Shown here piece by piece: positions 36,016 to 43,775 of a DNA stretch of 46,044 nucleotides. This DNA is from Mesorhizobium sp. B2-7-1. Its GTDB lineage: Bacteria; Pseudomonadota; Alphaproteobacteria; Rhizobiales; Rhizobiaceae. Where the stretch lies: NCBI RefSeq assembly GCF_006440735.1, contig NZ_VFUA01000036.1, forward strand, positions 7,501 to 53,544, given 5' to 3'. The notes beneath the pieces are model-generated. The model was not told where the DNA came from and ran no database searches. It worked only from the letters and a program-made list of their open reading frames with translations. The position numbers and the translations under genes were made by a program. The first letter of the stretch is position 1, and every line of letters starts with the position of its first letter.

Positions 36016-38601
36016 TCACACCAGCCCCGATGCACGCGCCGCGGCCGCCGCCTCGCCGCGCGAGATGACTTCCAGCTTCTCCAGCACCGCCGAGACGTGG
36101 TGATCGACCGTCTTGGGCGAAATCGTCAGATGCGCAGCGATCTTCTTGTTGGAAAAGCCCCGATCGAGAAGTTCCAGGACTTCCATCTGGCGCTGCGTGA
36201 GGCCGGCCTGGTTGGCGCGCGTCGCCTGTCGGGGTCCTCTCGCGATGTGACTGACGCCGCTTTCCCGCATAAGGCCGCGGGCGTGCTGCGCGACCGCCCT
36301 CGCGCCAAGCTCCTCGAAGATGGCGAGCGCCTCGCGCTGCGCCGCTTCATCGCCGAGTAGCAAGGCCACGGCCCGTTCGAAAGGCGCGCCCATTTCGGCC
36401 CATAACGCGGCGGCGCCGCGCCAGTTGCCGCTCAGTTGCAGGCGGTGCGGCTCAGCCATGCCGTCCGTGTCGCCAGGTTTGGATCCAGGCGACAGCAGCT
36501 CGCGCCAGACAGCAAGTTCGCCGAACACGGCCGGCGTCGGCGCGAGGCTTTCGGCAACCGCGATCAGGCGCAGGGCTTCCTGCCTGTCGGCTTGCCCGAG
36601 CCAGGCCAATTCGGCCAGCACTGCGGCAAACGCCACAAGCCGCTGCAGTTCCATGCCCTTGTCCAGGAACAGCCTCATCTCTTCGATGATCGGCTCGGCC
36701 GACGGGTCGCCGCGTCGGATGCGCAATTTTGCCAGCGCCACCAGCGACGGATAGCGCACGAGCGGCGTCGTTGCGTCGTCGTCGACGACCTCATGCGCCA
36801 TTGCCGCGGCATCGTTCCAAAGGCCGCGGCGAAGCCAAAGCTGCGCCTGCACGCCGCGCATATAATCGCGCCATGTCGCGAGATCGTTCTCGACGCAATA
36901 GCCGATGCCGCGCTCCAGGAACGACGCCGCCTCCTTGAAGTTGAGCCTGTTCATCTCGACGCAGGCGCAGTTCGTGAAGGCGCGCGCCGCATGCTCCTGG
37001 AAGTTGCCCGACAGCGCAATGCCGAGGCTGCGGGCGAGATCGCGCCGCCCCTTGGCAAAGTCCAGCCATTGTCCGGCGGCGCCGACATTGTTGAGCGCGT
37101 GGCAGAGGATGTCCGGCCGGTTGAGACGCTCCGCCAGCTCGATCGCCTTGCCGCCGAACGAAAGCGTGTCGTCGAGCCGCTCGGCGAGCATCGCCAGTTG
37201 CGAGAGGTTCGAATAGGCCATCGCCAGTTCGGCGCTGTCGGGCGCGGTCTCCAGAAGCTCCACGGCCTGCTCGCCGAAACGGTCCGCCGCCTCGCGATCG
37301 CCGACCAGATAGGCAAAGCGCGACAAGCACCTGAGGCTGTCGCCTTCCTTGAGCCGATCGCCCAGTGCCTGGCGCAATTGGCGCGCCCGGCCCTGCGCTT
37401 CCATCGCCGCGTCGATGCGGCCGATCAGATGGCACTCGAAGGCGTGGCCTTCATGGAGCTCCGCCCGCTTCTCGATGGGCAGGATATCCGCGTAGCGCAG
37501 CGCGACCTCGTAATAGCCCGCCGCATCGCGATGCGCGCCGACGCGGGAAGCCTCGCGCGCCGCGACCGGCGCGAGCTCTCGCACCACGTCCAGGCTTTGC
37601 GCTTCCACGGCATGATGCACCAGCCTTGCAGTGGCGACTTGCGGATTTTCGCGCAAGGCCGCCAGGGCGCGTTCATTGTACTCCCGCCGTTTGCTGGGCG
37701 TCAGCGCCATTTCGATCGCCGTGCGGGCGATCTCGTGCCGGAAGGCATAGCCGTCGCCGAAATCCTCCAGCAGGCCGTTGGCGACGCATTCGGCAAGCTG
37801 GCCGGCGGCGGCGATCCCGCAAAGGCCGCTGAGCGCCCAACCGTCGGCGCGGCGTGGGAACACCGAGACCGCGTCGAGCATCGAGCGGGCGCCGGACGAG
37901 AGCTGTTCGGCGCGCGCGAGCACCGCATCGCGCACGCTGACCGGAAGCAGGCTGTCTTTTTCGCCGGCCAGCAACTCCGTCACGAAGAAAGCATTGCCCG
38001 CCGTGGCGCGGTAGATGGCGCCGCCGTCGCGGCCGGCGGCCTCGGCGAGCGACAGAACGGCCGTCTCGCTGAGCAAGGGGACCTCGATACGAAGGATGTT
38101 GCCGGCCGGAATTTCGCCGAGCGCCCGCCGTACCCGCATCTGGCCCTCGCTGCGGTCGGTCCGCGCGGTGACCACGAGCAGGATGTGGGTGCCTGCGATG
38201 CGCCGGCCGAGGAATCGGACAAAGTCGAGCGTCGCGTCATCCGCCCAATGCAGGTCCTCGATGACCAGGACGCTCGGCCCCCTCGTCTCGAAAACATCGA
38301 GCGCGTCGGAAAAAAGCGGCATCCTTTGCCCCTGCCGGGCGTCGATAGCCTGCGGCAACTCCCATCCCGCCTCGCGCGCGAGATCGTAGAGCGCGCCGAG
38401 CGGATCGGGGATCGAGAGGTCCTCGCAGGCGCCGCGCAACAGCTTCACGCCTTCCGTCAGCCTCTCCATGAACGCCTCGACCAGCGTCGTCTTGCCGGCA
38501 CCGGCTTCGCCGGTCAGCGCCACGACGCGGCCGTGGCCTTGCACGGTGCCGGCCAGCACGGCCTCCAGTTGCTGCAGTTGCGTCTGCCTTTCCAGAAGCA
38601 T
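36016..38601 (-). CDS. Large AAA/LuxR-type transcriptional regulator (LAL/MalT-like)
   Basis: An 861-residue signal-transducing ATPase-regulator. Near the N-terminus is an AAA/NACHT-like ATPase with Walker A GEAGAGKTTLVEAF (about 33-46) and Walker B VLVIEDLHWADDATLDFVRF (about 105-124). A long helical, TPR-like middle follows (about 330-760), with many A/L/E/R helices. The C-terminal LuxR HTH (about 800-861) reads GLTQRQMEVLELLDRGFSNK, then IAAHLTISPKTVDHHVSAVL. I take the ATG at 38601 (MLLERQTQLQQL). It is divergent from the DUF4242 gene across 239 bases that hold a direct repeat, so DUF4242 and its neighbours are the likely targets. The signal sensed is unknown. Confidence 0.9.
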   Translation of the reverse strand: MLLERQTQLQQLEAVLAGTVQGHGRVVALTGEAGAGKTTLVEAFMERLTEGVKLLRGACEDLSIPDPLGALYDLAREAGWELPQAIDARQGQRMPLFSDALDVFETRGPSVLVIEDLHWADDATLDFVRFLGRRIAGTHILLVVTARTDRSEGQMRVRRALGEIPAGNILRIEVPLLSETAVLSLAEAAGRDGGAIYRATAGNAFFVTELLAGEKDSLLPVSVRDAVLARAEQLSSGARSMLDAVSVFPRRADGWALSGLCGIAAAGQLAECVANGLLEDFGDGYAFRHEIARTAIEMALTPSKRREYNERALAALRENPQVATARLVHHAVEAQSLDVVRELAPVAAREASRVGAHRDAAGYYEVALRYADILPIEKRAELHEGHAFECHLIGRIDAAMEAQGRARQLRQALGDRLKEGDSLRCLSRFAYLVGDREAADRFGEQAVELLETAPDSAELAMAYSNLSQLAMLAERLDDTLSFGGKAIELAERLNRPDILCHALNNVGAAGQWLDFAKGRRDLARSLGIALSGNFQEHAARAFTNCACVEMNRLNFKEAASFLERGIGYCVENDLATWRDYMRGVQAQLWLRRGLWNDAAAMAHEVVDDDATTPLVRYPSLVALAKLRIRRGDPSAEPIIEEMRLFLDKGMELQRLVAFAAVLAELAWLGQADRQEALRLIAVAESLAPTPAVFGELAVWRELLSPGSKPGDTDGMAEPHRLQLSGNWRGAAALWAEMGAPFERAVALLLGDEAAQREALAIFEELGARAVAQHARGLMRESGVSHIARGPRQATRANQAGLTQRQMEVLELLDRGFSNKKIAAHLTISPKTVDHHVSAVLEKLEVISRGEAAAAARASGLV

Positions 38602-38678
38602 CGTCACTCTCGCGAATTGGGATTCTTGGGCGCGGCGGATGCCGCTGGATAATAGGTACGAAGGGGCGGAAATGTGAC

Positions 38679-38708
38679 CTTCCACACATTCGAGTGCTCA
38701 CTTCCACA
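38679..38708. promoter_or_regulatory. CTTCCACA direct repeat between the LuxR regulator and DUF4242 genes
   Basis: CTTCCACA occurs at 38679-38686 and again at 38701-38708, 22 bp apart, about two helical turns. This spacing suits cooperative activator binding. Seen in the sequence; the binder is inferred to be the adjacent LuxR-type protein. Confidence 0.4.
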
Positions 38709-38840
38709 TAGAACGCTCCAAAGATAGGGAATCGTCCCGTCGAATATGGGGAAAGGTTCCGATGCGCGCCTTTCGCGAAGGTGATTTCTGCTGGGTCGCG
38801 CTTGAACCGAGCGCAATTCACCAATGAAAGGAAATCGATC

Positions 38841-39113
38841 GTGCCTCGCTACCTTGTTGAACGCACCTTCCCGGAAGGCCTGAACGTGCCGATGAACGAT
38901 GCCGGCGCCACCGCGATGGGCGGCGTCATCGCCCGCAATGCGGAGAAAGGCGTCACCTGGGTGCAATCCTTCGTCTCGCCCGACAAGTCGAAGAGCTTCT
39001 GCATCTATGACGGGCCCTCGCCGGAGGCGATCCGCAGCACGGCGCAGAAGAATTCGCTCCCCGTCGACAAGATCACGGAGGTTCGGGTCCTCGACCCCTA
39101 CTTTTATCGCTGA
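38841..39113 (+). CDS. DUF4242 (SCO4226-like) small protein
   Basis: A 90-residue ferredoxin-like-fold protein of the DUF4242 family, one member of which (Streptomyces SCO4226) binds nickel. The family pattern is complete: RYLVERTFPEGLNVPMNDAG, NAEKGVTWVQSFVSPDKSKS, FCIYDGPSPEAIRSTAQKNS and LPVDKITEV. The start is a GTG at 38841 with AAAGGAAA upstream; the frame could begin at 38781 but the extra residues are not family-like. It is first in a short plus-strand set that follows the divergent LuxR-type regulator, and may be controlled by it. Nickel binding here is only a family-level possibility. Confidence 0.85.
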   Translation: MPRYLVERTFPEGLNVPMNDAGATAMGGVIARNAEKGVTWVQSFVSPDKSKSFCIYDGPSPEAIRSTAQKNSLPVDKITEVRVLDPYFYR

Positions 39114-39165
39114 TCGGGCAGACCATGTCGGGCAGATCAGTCCCGTCGCTGGCGGACCAGACGCC

Positions 39166-39372
39166 GTGCCGGATCGCGAGAGTCTACCCGCCGCGGCGGA
39201 CAACCTCCCGCCACGGCGCGGCTTCATGCGACGGGCTCTGTCGGCGCTGCTTTCGCCCTTGCGAAATCAGCGCCGCTTGCCGCCGCAGGACGATTACCTG
39301 AGACGCGACATCGGCCTGCATGAGCGGGAAAACCCGCGCGAATACTGGGAATATTGGTGGCATCACCGCTGA
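39166..39372 (+). CDS. Small basic protein with an aromatic C-terminal tail
   Basis: A very small frame of up to 68 residues with a basic centre (MRRALSALLSPLRNQRRLPP), a YLRRDIGLHERE segment recalling DUF1127-type small proteins, and a striking end EYWEYWWHHR. The start is uncertain: GTG 39166 gives 68 residues, ATG 39226 gives 48. No strong ribosome binding site is seen for either. It lies between DUF4242 and the secreted protein on the same strand. Codon pattern and the coherent hydrophobic/basic layout suggest a real gene, but I cannot assign a function. Confidence 0.45.
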   Translation: MPDRESLPAAADNLPPRRGFMRRALSALLSPLRNQRRLPPQDDYLRRDIGLHERENPREYWEYWWHHR

Positions 39373-39485
39373 TCCTGCCTCATCGGATCAGCGATCATCC
39401 CTTTTAACGACAGGCGCTGCCGGCGGAGTTGGCCTTGACAGGCTGACCCGCCGCTTGCGCGCCTCAAATCGAATTGGAGAGACAA

Positions 39486-39992
39486 ATGAGCATTCAGACC
39501 CTAACCAGGTGCGTTATCGGCGCCTCTGCCGCGATCATGATGCTGATGACGGGCGCCGCCACGGCGGAATCCGTCAATCCGCTGGCTGAAAAAGTGCGGG
39601 CGCTGGACAGCCGCTTCGAGGACGTCGCGGTGGCGAAGGCTGAAGGCTACACGCCGATCCCTTGCGCCAGCGGTCTTACCGGCGGCGCCATGGGCATCCA
39701 TTACGTCAACGCCGCCTATCTGAAGGACGACGCCGTCGAAGTCGCCAAGCCGGAAGCCGTGATGTACGAGCCGATGGCCGACGGCACGCTGAAGCTGATC
39801 GCGGTCGAGTACATCACCGCGAAGGGCCCGGCCTCGCTCGAGGGCCATCTGTTCAACTTCAACACCGCGCCCAACCGCTACGGGCTCGGCCCGTTCTACG
39901 AGCTGCATGTCTGGGCCTGGAAGCAGAACCCGACCGGCACCTTCGCCGACATGAACCCGAACGTATCCTGCGACGCGATGAAGGGCATGTAA
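39486..39992 (+). CDS. Conserved secreted protein of unknown function
   Basis: A 168-residue exported protein. A signal peptide covers about residues 1-28 (ASAAIMMLMTGAATAES). The mature part has features that look family-conserved: YTPIPCASGLTGGAMGIHYV, then YEPMADGTLKLIAVEYITAK, LEGHLFNFNTAPNRYGLGPF and YELHVWAWKQNPTGTFADMN-PNVSC. Two Cys could form a disulfide, and the His/Glu/Trp-rich segments could bind a ligand or metal. I recognise the pattern from proteobacterial hypotheticals but cannot give a function. The ATG at 39486 has GGAGAG upstream. It follows DUF4242 and the small aromatic-tailed protein. Confidence 0.75.
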   Translation: MSIQTLTRCVIGASAAIMMLMTGAATAESVNPLAEKVRALDSRFEDVAVAKAEGYTPIPCASGLTGGAMGIHYVNAAYLKDDAVEVAKPEAVMYEPMADGTLKLIAVEYITAKGPASLEGHLFNFNTAPNRYGLGPFYELHVWAWKQNPTGTFADMNPNVSCDAMKGM

Positions 39993-40003
39993 GGGGCGCC
40001 TCT

Positions 40004-40146
40004 TCCTTCTCCCCTTGTGGGAGAAGGTGGATCGGCGCGCAGCGCCGAGACGGATGAGGGTGTTCCAGTGGAGTGAGGCGTCGGCGTTCCCTAGCACCCC
40101 CTCATCCGTCGCCTTCGGCGACACCTTCTCCCCTAGGGGAGAAGGT
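40004..40146. repeat. Two CTTCTCCCC-type repeats arranged head to head
   Basis: The left copy has CTTCTCCCCTTGTGGGAGAAGG then GACGGATGAGGG near 40050-40061. The right copy reads the reverse: CCCCTCATCCGTC near 40097-40109, then a GTCGCC-TTC-GGCGAC hairpin and CTTCTCCCCTAGGGGAGAAG to about 40144. Same family as 35920-35970. Lies between the secreted-protein gene and the flippase gene. Confidence 0.7.
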
Positions 40147-40234
40147 AAGGCCCCGCCCTCTCCACCCAACCGTTTCTTAAGGTGTTTCGGATAGACCGGA
40201 ACGCTGGAAAGAGGCGGAAAACGGAGAGTTCTGG

Positions 40235-41638
40235 GTGCGCTTTTCCGCGGCGACGACTGCCGGGCGGTTCCTGCCGCAGCGCTGGGCGCTGCGCATGCGT
40301 CCGTTGCTTGGCCGCATCGACGCCGTGCTGTTCACCGCCGACGAGCGCGGCGAAGCCGGGCGCATGTCGCTGATCGCCTTCTCCATCCGCATCATCAGCG
40401 CCTTCATCGCCTTCGTCAGCCAGGTGCTGATGGCGCGCTGGATGGGCTCGTTCGAATACGGCATATCGGTGCTGGTCTGGGTGACGATGGTCATCGTCGG
40501 CAATCTCGCCTGCCTCGGCTTCCACACCTCGGTCATCCGTTTCATTCCCGAATATCGCGAGCGCGGCATGCTGGCCGAGCTGCGCGGCATCGTGCAGGCG
40601 AGCCGCCTCTTCGTGCTCGTCGCCTCGACGCTGGTGGCAGGCCTCGGCGCGCTTGGCGTGTGGCTCGCTTCGGACTGGATAGAGAACTACTATGTCATCC
40701 CTTTCATCCTCGGCGTCATCTGCCTGCCGATGATCGCCATGGGCGATCTCCTGCAGGGGCTGGCGCGCGCCAATTCCTGGGCGCTGCTGGCGCTGTCGCC
40801 CACCTATCTGGTGCGCCCGGTGCTGATCCTGCTGTTCATGGCGCTGATGCTTGGCATGCACTATGTGCCCGACGCCAAGACCGCGATCTTCGCCTGGATC
40901 GCCGCGACCTATGTCACCACGCTCGGCCAGCTGATGGCCGTCACGTCGCGCATGGAAAAGAAGATCCCGCCCGGGCCTATGGCGGTGCATTTCGGCCAGT
41001 GGATCCTCGTCTCGCTGCCGATCTTCCTGGTCGAGGGCTTCTTCTTCCTGCTCACCAATGCCGACGTGCTGATGGTGGGCGCCTATCTCAATCCCAATGA
41101 CGTCGCCGTCTATTTCGCCACGGTGAAGACGCTGGCGCTGGTGCATTTCGTCTATTTCGCGGTCAAGGCCGGCGTTGCCCAGCGCTATGCGCAATTCACC
41201 CATGGCGAGCCGCATAGGCTTGCCGCCTTCGCCCGCGAGACCGTCTCCTGGACCTTCTGGCCTTCGCTTTTGATGGCGCTGCTGGTGCTGGTGCTCGGCG
41301 AGCCGATGCTGGTGCTGTTCGGCCCCGAATTCACCGCCGGCTACCCGCTGCTGTTCCTGCTGGTGCTGGGCGTCGTGGCGCGCGCCGCCGTCGGCCCCTG
41401 CGAGAGCCTGCTGACCATGAGCGGCAACCAGAACATCTGCGCCGCCGTCTATGCCATGACGCTGGCGCTCAACATCGGCCTCAATGTGATCCTGATCCCG
41501 CTGTTCGGCCTTTGGGGCGCGGCGATCGCCACCAGCCTCGCCATGGTTTTCGAGGCCAGCGCGCTGTCCTTCACCGTCTGGCGCAAGCTCGGCATCGTGA
41601 TGGCGATCTTCGTGCCTGCAAAGAAGGAAATCGCCTGA
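40235..41638 (+). CDS. Polysaccharide (O-antigen/EPS) flippase-like membrane protein
   Basis: A 467-residue multi-pass inner-membrane protein of the MOP superfamily (Wzx/RfbX-like), which flips lipid-linked sugars for LPS or exopolysaccharide. About twelve to fourteen hydrophobic segments are present. The N-terminal FVSQVLMARWMGSFEYGISV matches the family's first helices, and GLWGAAIATSLAMVFEASAL the C-terminal repeat. The start is a GTG at 40235 with CGGAGAG upstream. Its stop shares a base with the next gene (TGATG), implying coupled synthesis with the acyltransferase. No glycosyltransferases adjoin. Confidence 0.85.
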   Translation: MRFSAATTAGRFLPQRWALRMRPLLGRIDAVLFTADERGEAGRMSLIAFSIRIISAFIAFVSQVLMARWMGSFEYGISVLVWVTMVIVGNLACLGFHTSVIRFIPEYRERGMLAELRGIVQASRLFVLVASTLVAGLGALGVWLASDWIENYYVIPFILGVICLPMIAMGDLLQGLARANSWALLALSPTYLVRPVLILLFMALMLGMHYVPDAKTAIFAWIAATYVTTLGQLMAVTSRMEKKIPPGPMAVHFGQWILVSLPIFLVEGFFFLLTNADVLMVGAYLNPNDVAVYFATVKTLALVHFVYFAVKAGVAQRYAQFTHGEPHRLAAFARETVSWTFWPSLLMALLVLVLGEPMLVLFGPEFTAGYPLLFLLVLGVVARAAVGPCESLLTMSGNQNICAAVYAMTLALNIGLNVILIPLFGLWGAAIATSLAMVFEASALSFTVWRKLGIVMAIFVPAKKEIA

Positions 41639-42918
41639 TGGCCGCAGTCCCGTTGCTCGAAGAGACCAGCGGCGGCCCAGCCGGCGCCATGGTCTCCAAC
41701 CTTGCCGGCCTGGCGCGCGAGGCCGACCCGGCCCATATCGAGCTCTTCGCCAGCAACAGGCCGGAACGCAAGCTCGCCATCTATCCGGCCTCGGCCGGCT
41801 TCGACCTCGTCGAGGAGCTCGACTATCTCAGCGCCCGCACGATCGAGCCCAACGTCTTCTTCAACCCGCGCTTCCTGGCGCCGGCGATGCCGCGGCTGGA
41901 AGACCGCGAGGTGCGGCTGGCCGTCATCCGCGACGGCGACGAGTATCGCAATCGGCTGCGCCTCCTGGTGCCGTTCTCGGTCGAGCGGCCGGCGATCCCG
42001 CTCGGCGTCCCGGTGATGCGCACATGGTCGAGCCCGTTCGGCCCGCTCGGCACGCCTTTGGTCGACCGCGACGACCCGGTCGGCGTCATCGAGGATTTCT
42101 TCTCGATGCTGTCGAGGCCGCATCTCAAGCTGCCCAAGGTCTTCGTGCTGCCCGACATGCGGCTAGACGGCCCGGTGGCGAGCCTGCTCACCTCCTTTGC
42201 CGACAGCCGCGGCCTGACCCTGGTGACCACCGGCAAGGTCGAGCGCCCGGTGCTTGAAAGCGATGCCGACGGCGAGGACTATCTCAAGGCTTCGCTGCGC
42301 GCGCATCACTATCGTGAATTCCGCCGCCTGAAGCGGCGTCTCGCCGATCAAGGCAAGCTCGAGCACATCGTGGCGCGCGGGCCGGACGAGATCCGCCATG
42401 CCATCGAAAGCTTCCTGACGCTGGAAGCGGCCGGCTGGAAAGGCCGCGAGCGCACCGCGATGGCGATCGACCGCTACCGCGCCGCCTTCGCCCGCGAGGC
42501 CGTGCACAGGCTGGCCGAGCAGGACATGTGCCGCATCCATCTCTTGACGCTCGACGGCCGCACCATCGCCTGCCTGGTCGTCTTCGTCGAGGCCGGCGTC
42601 GCCTACACCTGGAAGACTGCATACGACGAGGCGCTCCCCGCCTATTCGCCGGGCACGCTTCTGATGATCGAGGTGACCAAGCAGCATCTCGACGACCCCA
42701 ACATCGTCATGACCGATTCCTGCGCGGTTCCGGACCACCCGGTGATGAGCCGCCTGTGGAGCGAGCGCAAGCCGATGGGCACGCTGGTGGTCGGGTTGAC
42801 GCCGGACGCCGACCGGCTGGCCCGCCAGGCCGCCTCGCAACTGCATCTCTACCGTGAGACCCGCAACATGGCGCGCATCCTGCGCAACCGCATGCGGAGC
42901 TTGCTGAAGCGTCGCTAG
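41638..42918 (+). CDS. BioF2-like / CelD-like GNAT acyltransferase
   Basis: A 426-residue protein with a C-terminal Acetyltransf_6 domain (about 220-400): HHYREFRRLKRRLADQGKLE, FLTLEAAGWKGRERTAM, then ACLVVFVEAGVAYTWKTAYD and YSPGTLLMIEV. Members are found in polysaccharide loci and may acylate sugars or act like Fem transferases. The N-terminal half (about 1-200) resembles the usual two-domain layout of this group. The ATG overlaps the flippase stop, so the two are probably made together and act on the same envelope polysaccharide. Substrate unknown. Confidence 0.82.
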   Translation: MAAVPLLEETSGGPAGAMVSNLAGLAREADPAHIELFASNRPERKLAIYPASAGFDLVEELDYLSARTIEPNVFFNPRFLAPAMPRLEDREVRLAVIRDGDEYRNRLRLLVPFSVERPAIPLGVPVMRTWSSPFGPLGTPLVDRDDPVGVIEDFFSMLSRPHLKLPKVFVLPDMRLDGPVASLLTSFADSRGLTLVTTGKVERPVLESDADGEDYLKASLRAHHYREFRRLKRRLADQGKLEHIVARGPDEIRHAIESFLTLEAAGWKGRERTAMAIDRYRAAFAREAVHRLAEQDMCRIHLLTLDGRTIACLVVFVEAGVAYTWKTAYDEALPAYSPGTLLMIEVTKQHLDDPNIVMTDSCAVPDHPVMSRLWSERKPMGTLVVGLTPDADRLARQAASQLHLYRETRNMARILRNRMRSLLKRR

Positions 42919-42919
42919 C

Positions 42920-42935
42920 GCAATTCCAGGAAACC
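42920..42935. repeat. Half copy of the gcaattcc mosaic repeat
   Basis: GCAATTCCAGGAAA matches the left arm and early core of the mosaic family, then the similarity stops. It falls two bases after the acyltransferase stop and its AGGAAA lies about 9 bases before the creatininase-family ATG, where it may serve as the ribosome binding site. Confidence 0.55.
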
Positions 42936-42941
42936 CAGGGC

Positions 42942-43775
42942 ATGCTTGTCGAGATCGGAAGGCGCGCACTGCGGCGCATCCTGGCTGGCGCCGCGCTGCT
43001 GCTGTTCCTGCCGGCGGTCAATCCGGCAAGCGCTTCGGTGTTCCTGGAAGACCTGACCTGGACCGAGTTGCGCGACCTCGTCGCGGCGGGAACGACCACG
43101 ATCATCGTTCCGATCGGCGGCACCGAGCAGAGCGGCCCGGCAATAGCGCTGGGCAAGCACAATGTGCGGGTGAAAGCTCTCGCCGAGAAGATCGCCGCGA
43201 AGCTGGGCAATGCGCTGGTCGCGCCGGTCATCGCCTATGTGCCGGAAGGCAACATCGATCCGCCGACCTCCCACATGCGTTTTCCGGGAACCATCTCCAT
43301 CGGCGACAAGACTTTCGAGCAGTTGCTCGAAGCCACAGCCCGCAGCTTCAGGCATGCCGGCTTCAAGACCATCGTGCTGATCGGCGACCACGGCGGCTAT
43401 CAGGCCGACGAACGTCAAGTAGCCGACCGGCTCGATGCGGAATGGAAAAGGACGCCGGTGCGGGTCTTTGCCGATGTCGATTACTATCGGCTCTCGCGAG
43501 GGCCCTATACCGACAAGCTGCTGGCCGCCGGCGCCGCCCGCGCCGAAATCGGCACCCATGCCGGCTTGGCCGACACCTCGCTGATGCTCGCCGTCGACCC
43601 GTCGCTGGTGCGCAAGGATCGTCTCGCAGGCCCATCAAAGCTCGGTGCCGGGGATGGCGTTTATGGCGGCGATCCGGCAAGGTCTTCCGCGGAATTCGGG
43701 CAACTTGGGGTGGATCTCATCGTCGACGGGACGACGGATGCGATCCGCGCTTTCATTGCAAGTCAGCCAAAATGA
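42942..43775 (+). CDS. Exported creatininase-family protein with altered metal ligands
   Basis: A 277-residue member of the creatininase (creatinine amidohydrolase/MftE) fold with a signal peptide or anchor (about 1-31), so it probably acts outside the cytoplasm. Family segments are IIVPIGGTEQSGPAIALGKH, YVPEGNIDPPTSHMRFPGTI and IVLIGDHGGYQADERQ. Compared with the canonical E-x-H...D metal set, the His after Glu is Ser here (TEQSGP) and the Asp is His (GKHN). The later HAGE-type motif is HAGLADTS. The usual amidohydrolase chemistry is therefore doubtful. It overlaps the beta-propeller gene by 4 bases (ATGA). Confidence 0.85.
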   Translation: MLVEIGRRALRRILAGAALLLFLPAVNPASASVFLEDLTWTELRDLVAAGTTTIIVPIGGTEQSGPAIALGKHNVRVKALAEKIAAKLGNALVAPVIAYVPEGNIDPPTSHMRFPGTISIGDKTFEQLLEATARSFRHAGFKTIVLIGDHGGYQADERQVADRLDAEWKRTPVRVFADVDYYRLSRGPYTDKLLAAGAARAEIGTHAGLADTSLMLAVDPSLVRKDRLAGPSKLGAGDGVYGGDPARSSAEFGQLGVDLIVDGTTDAIRAFIASQPK

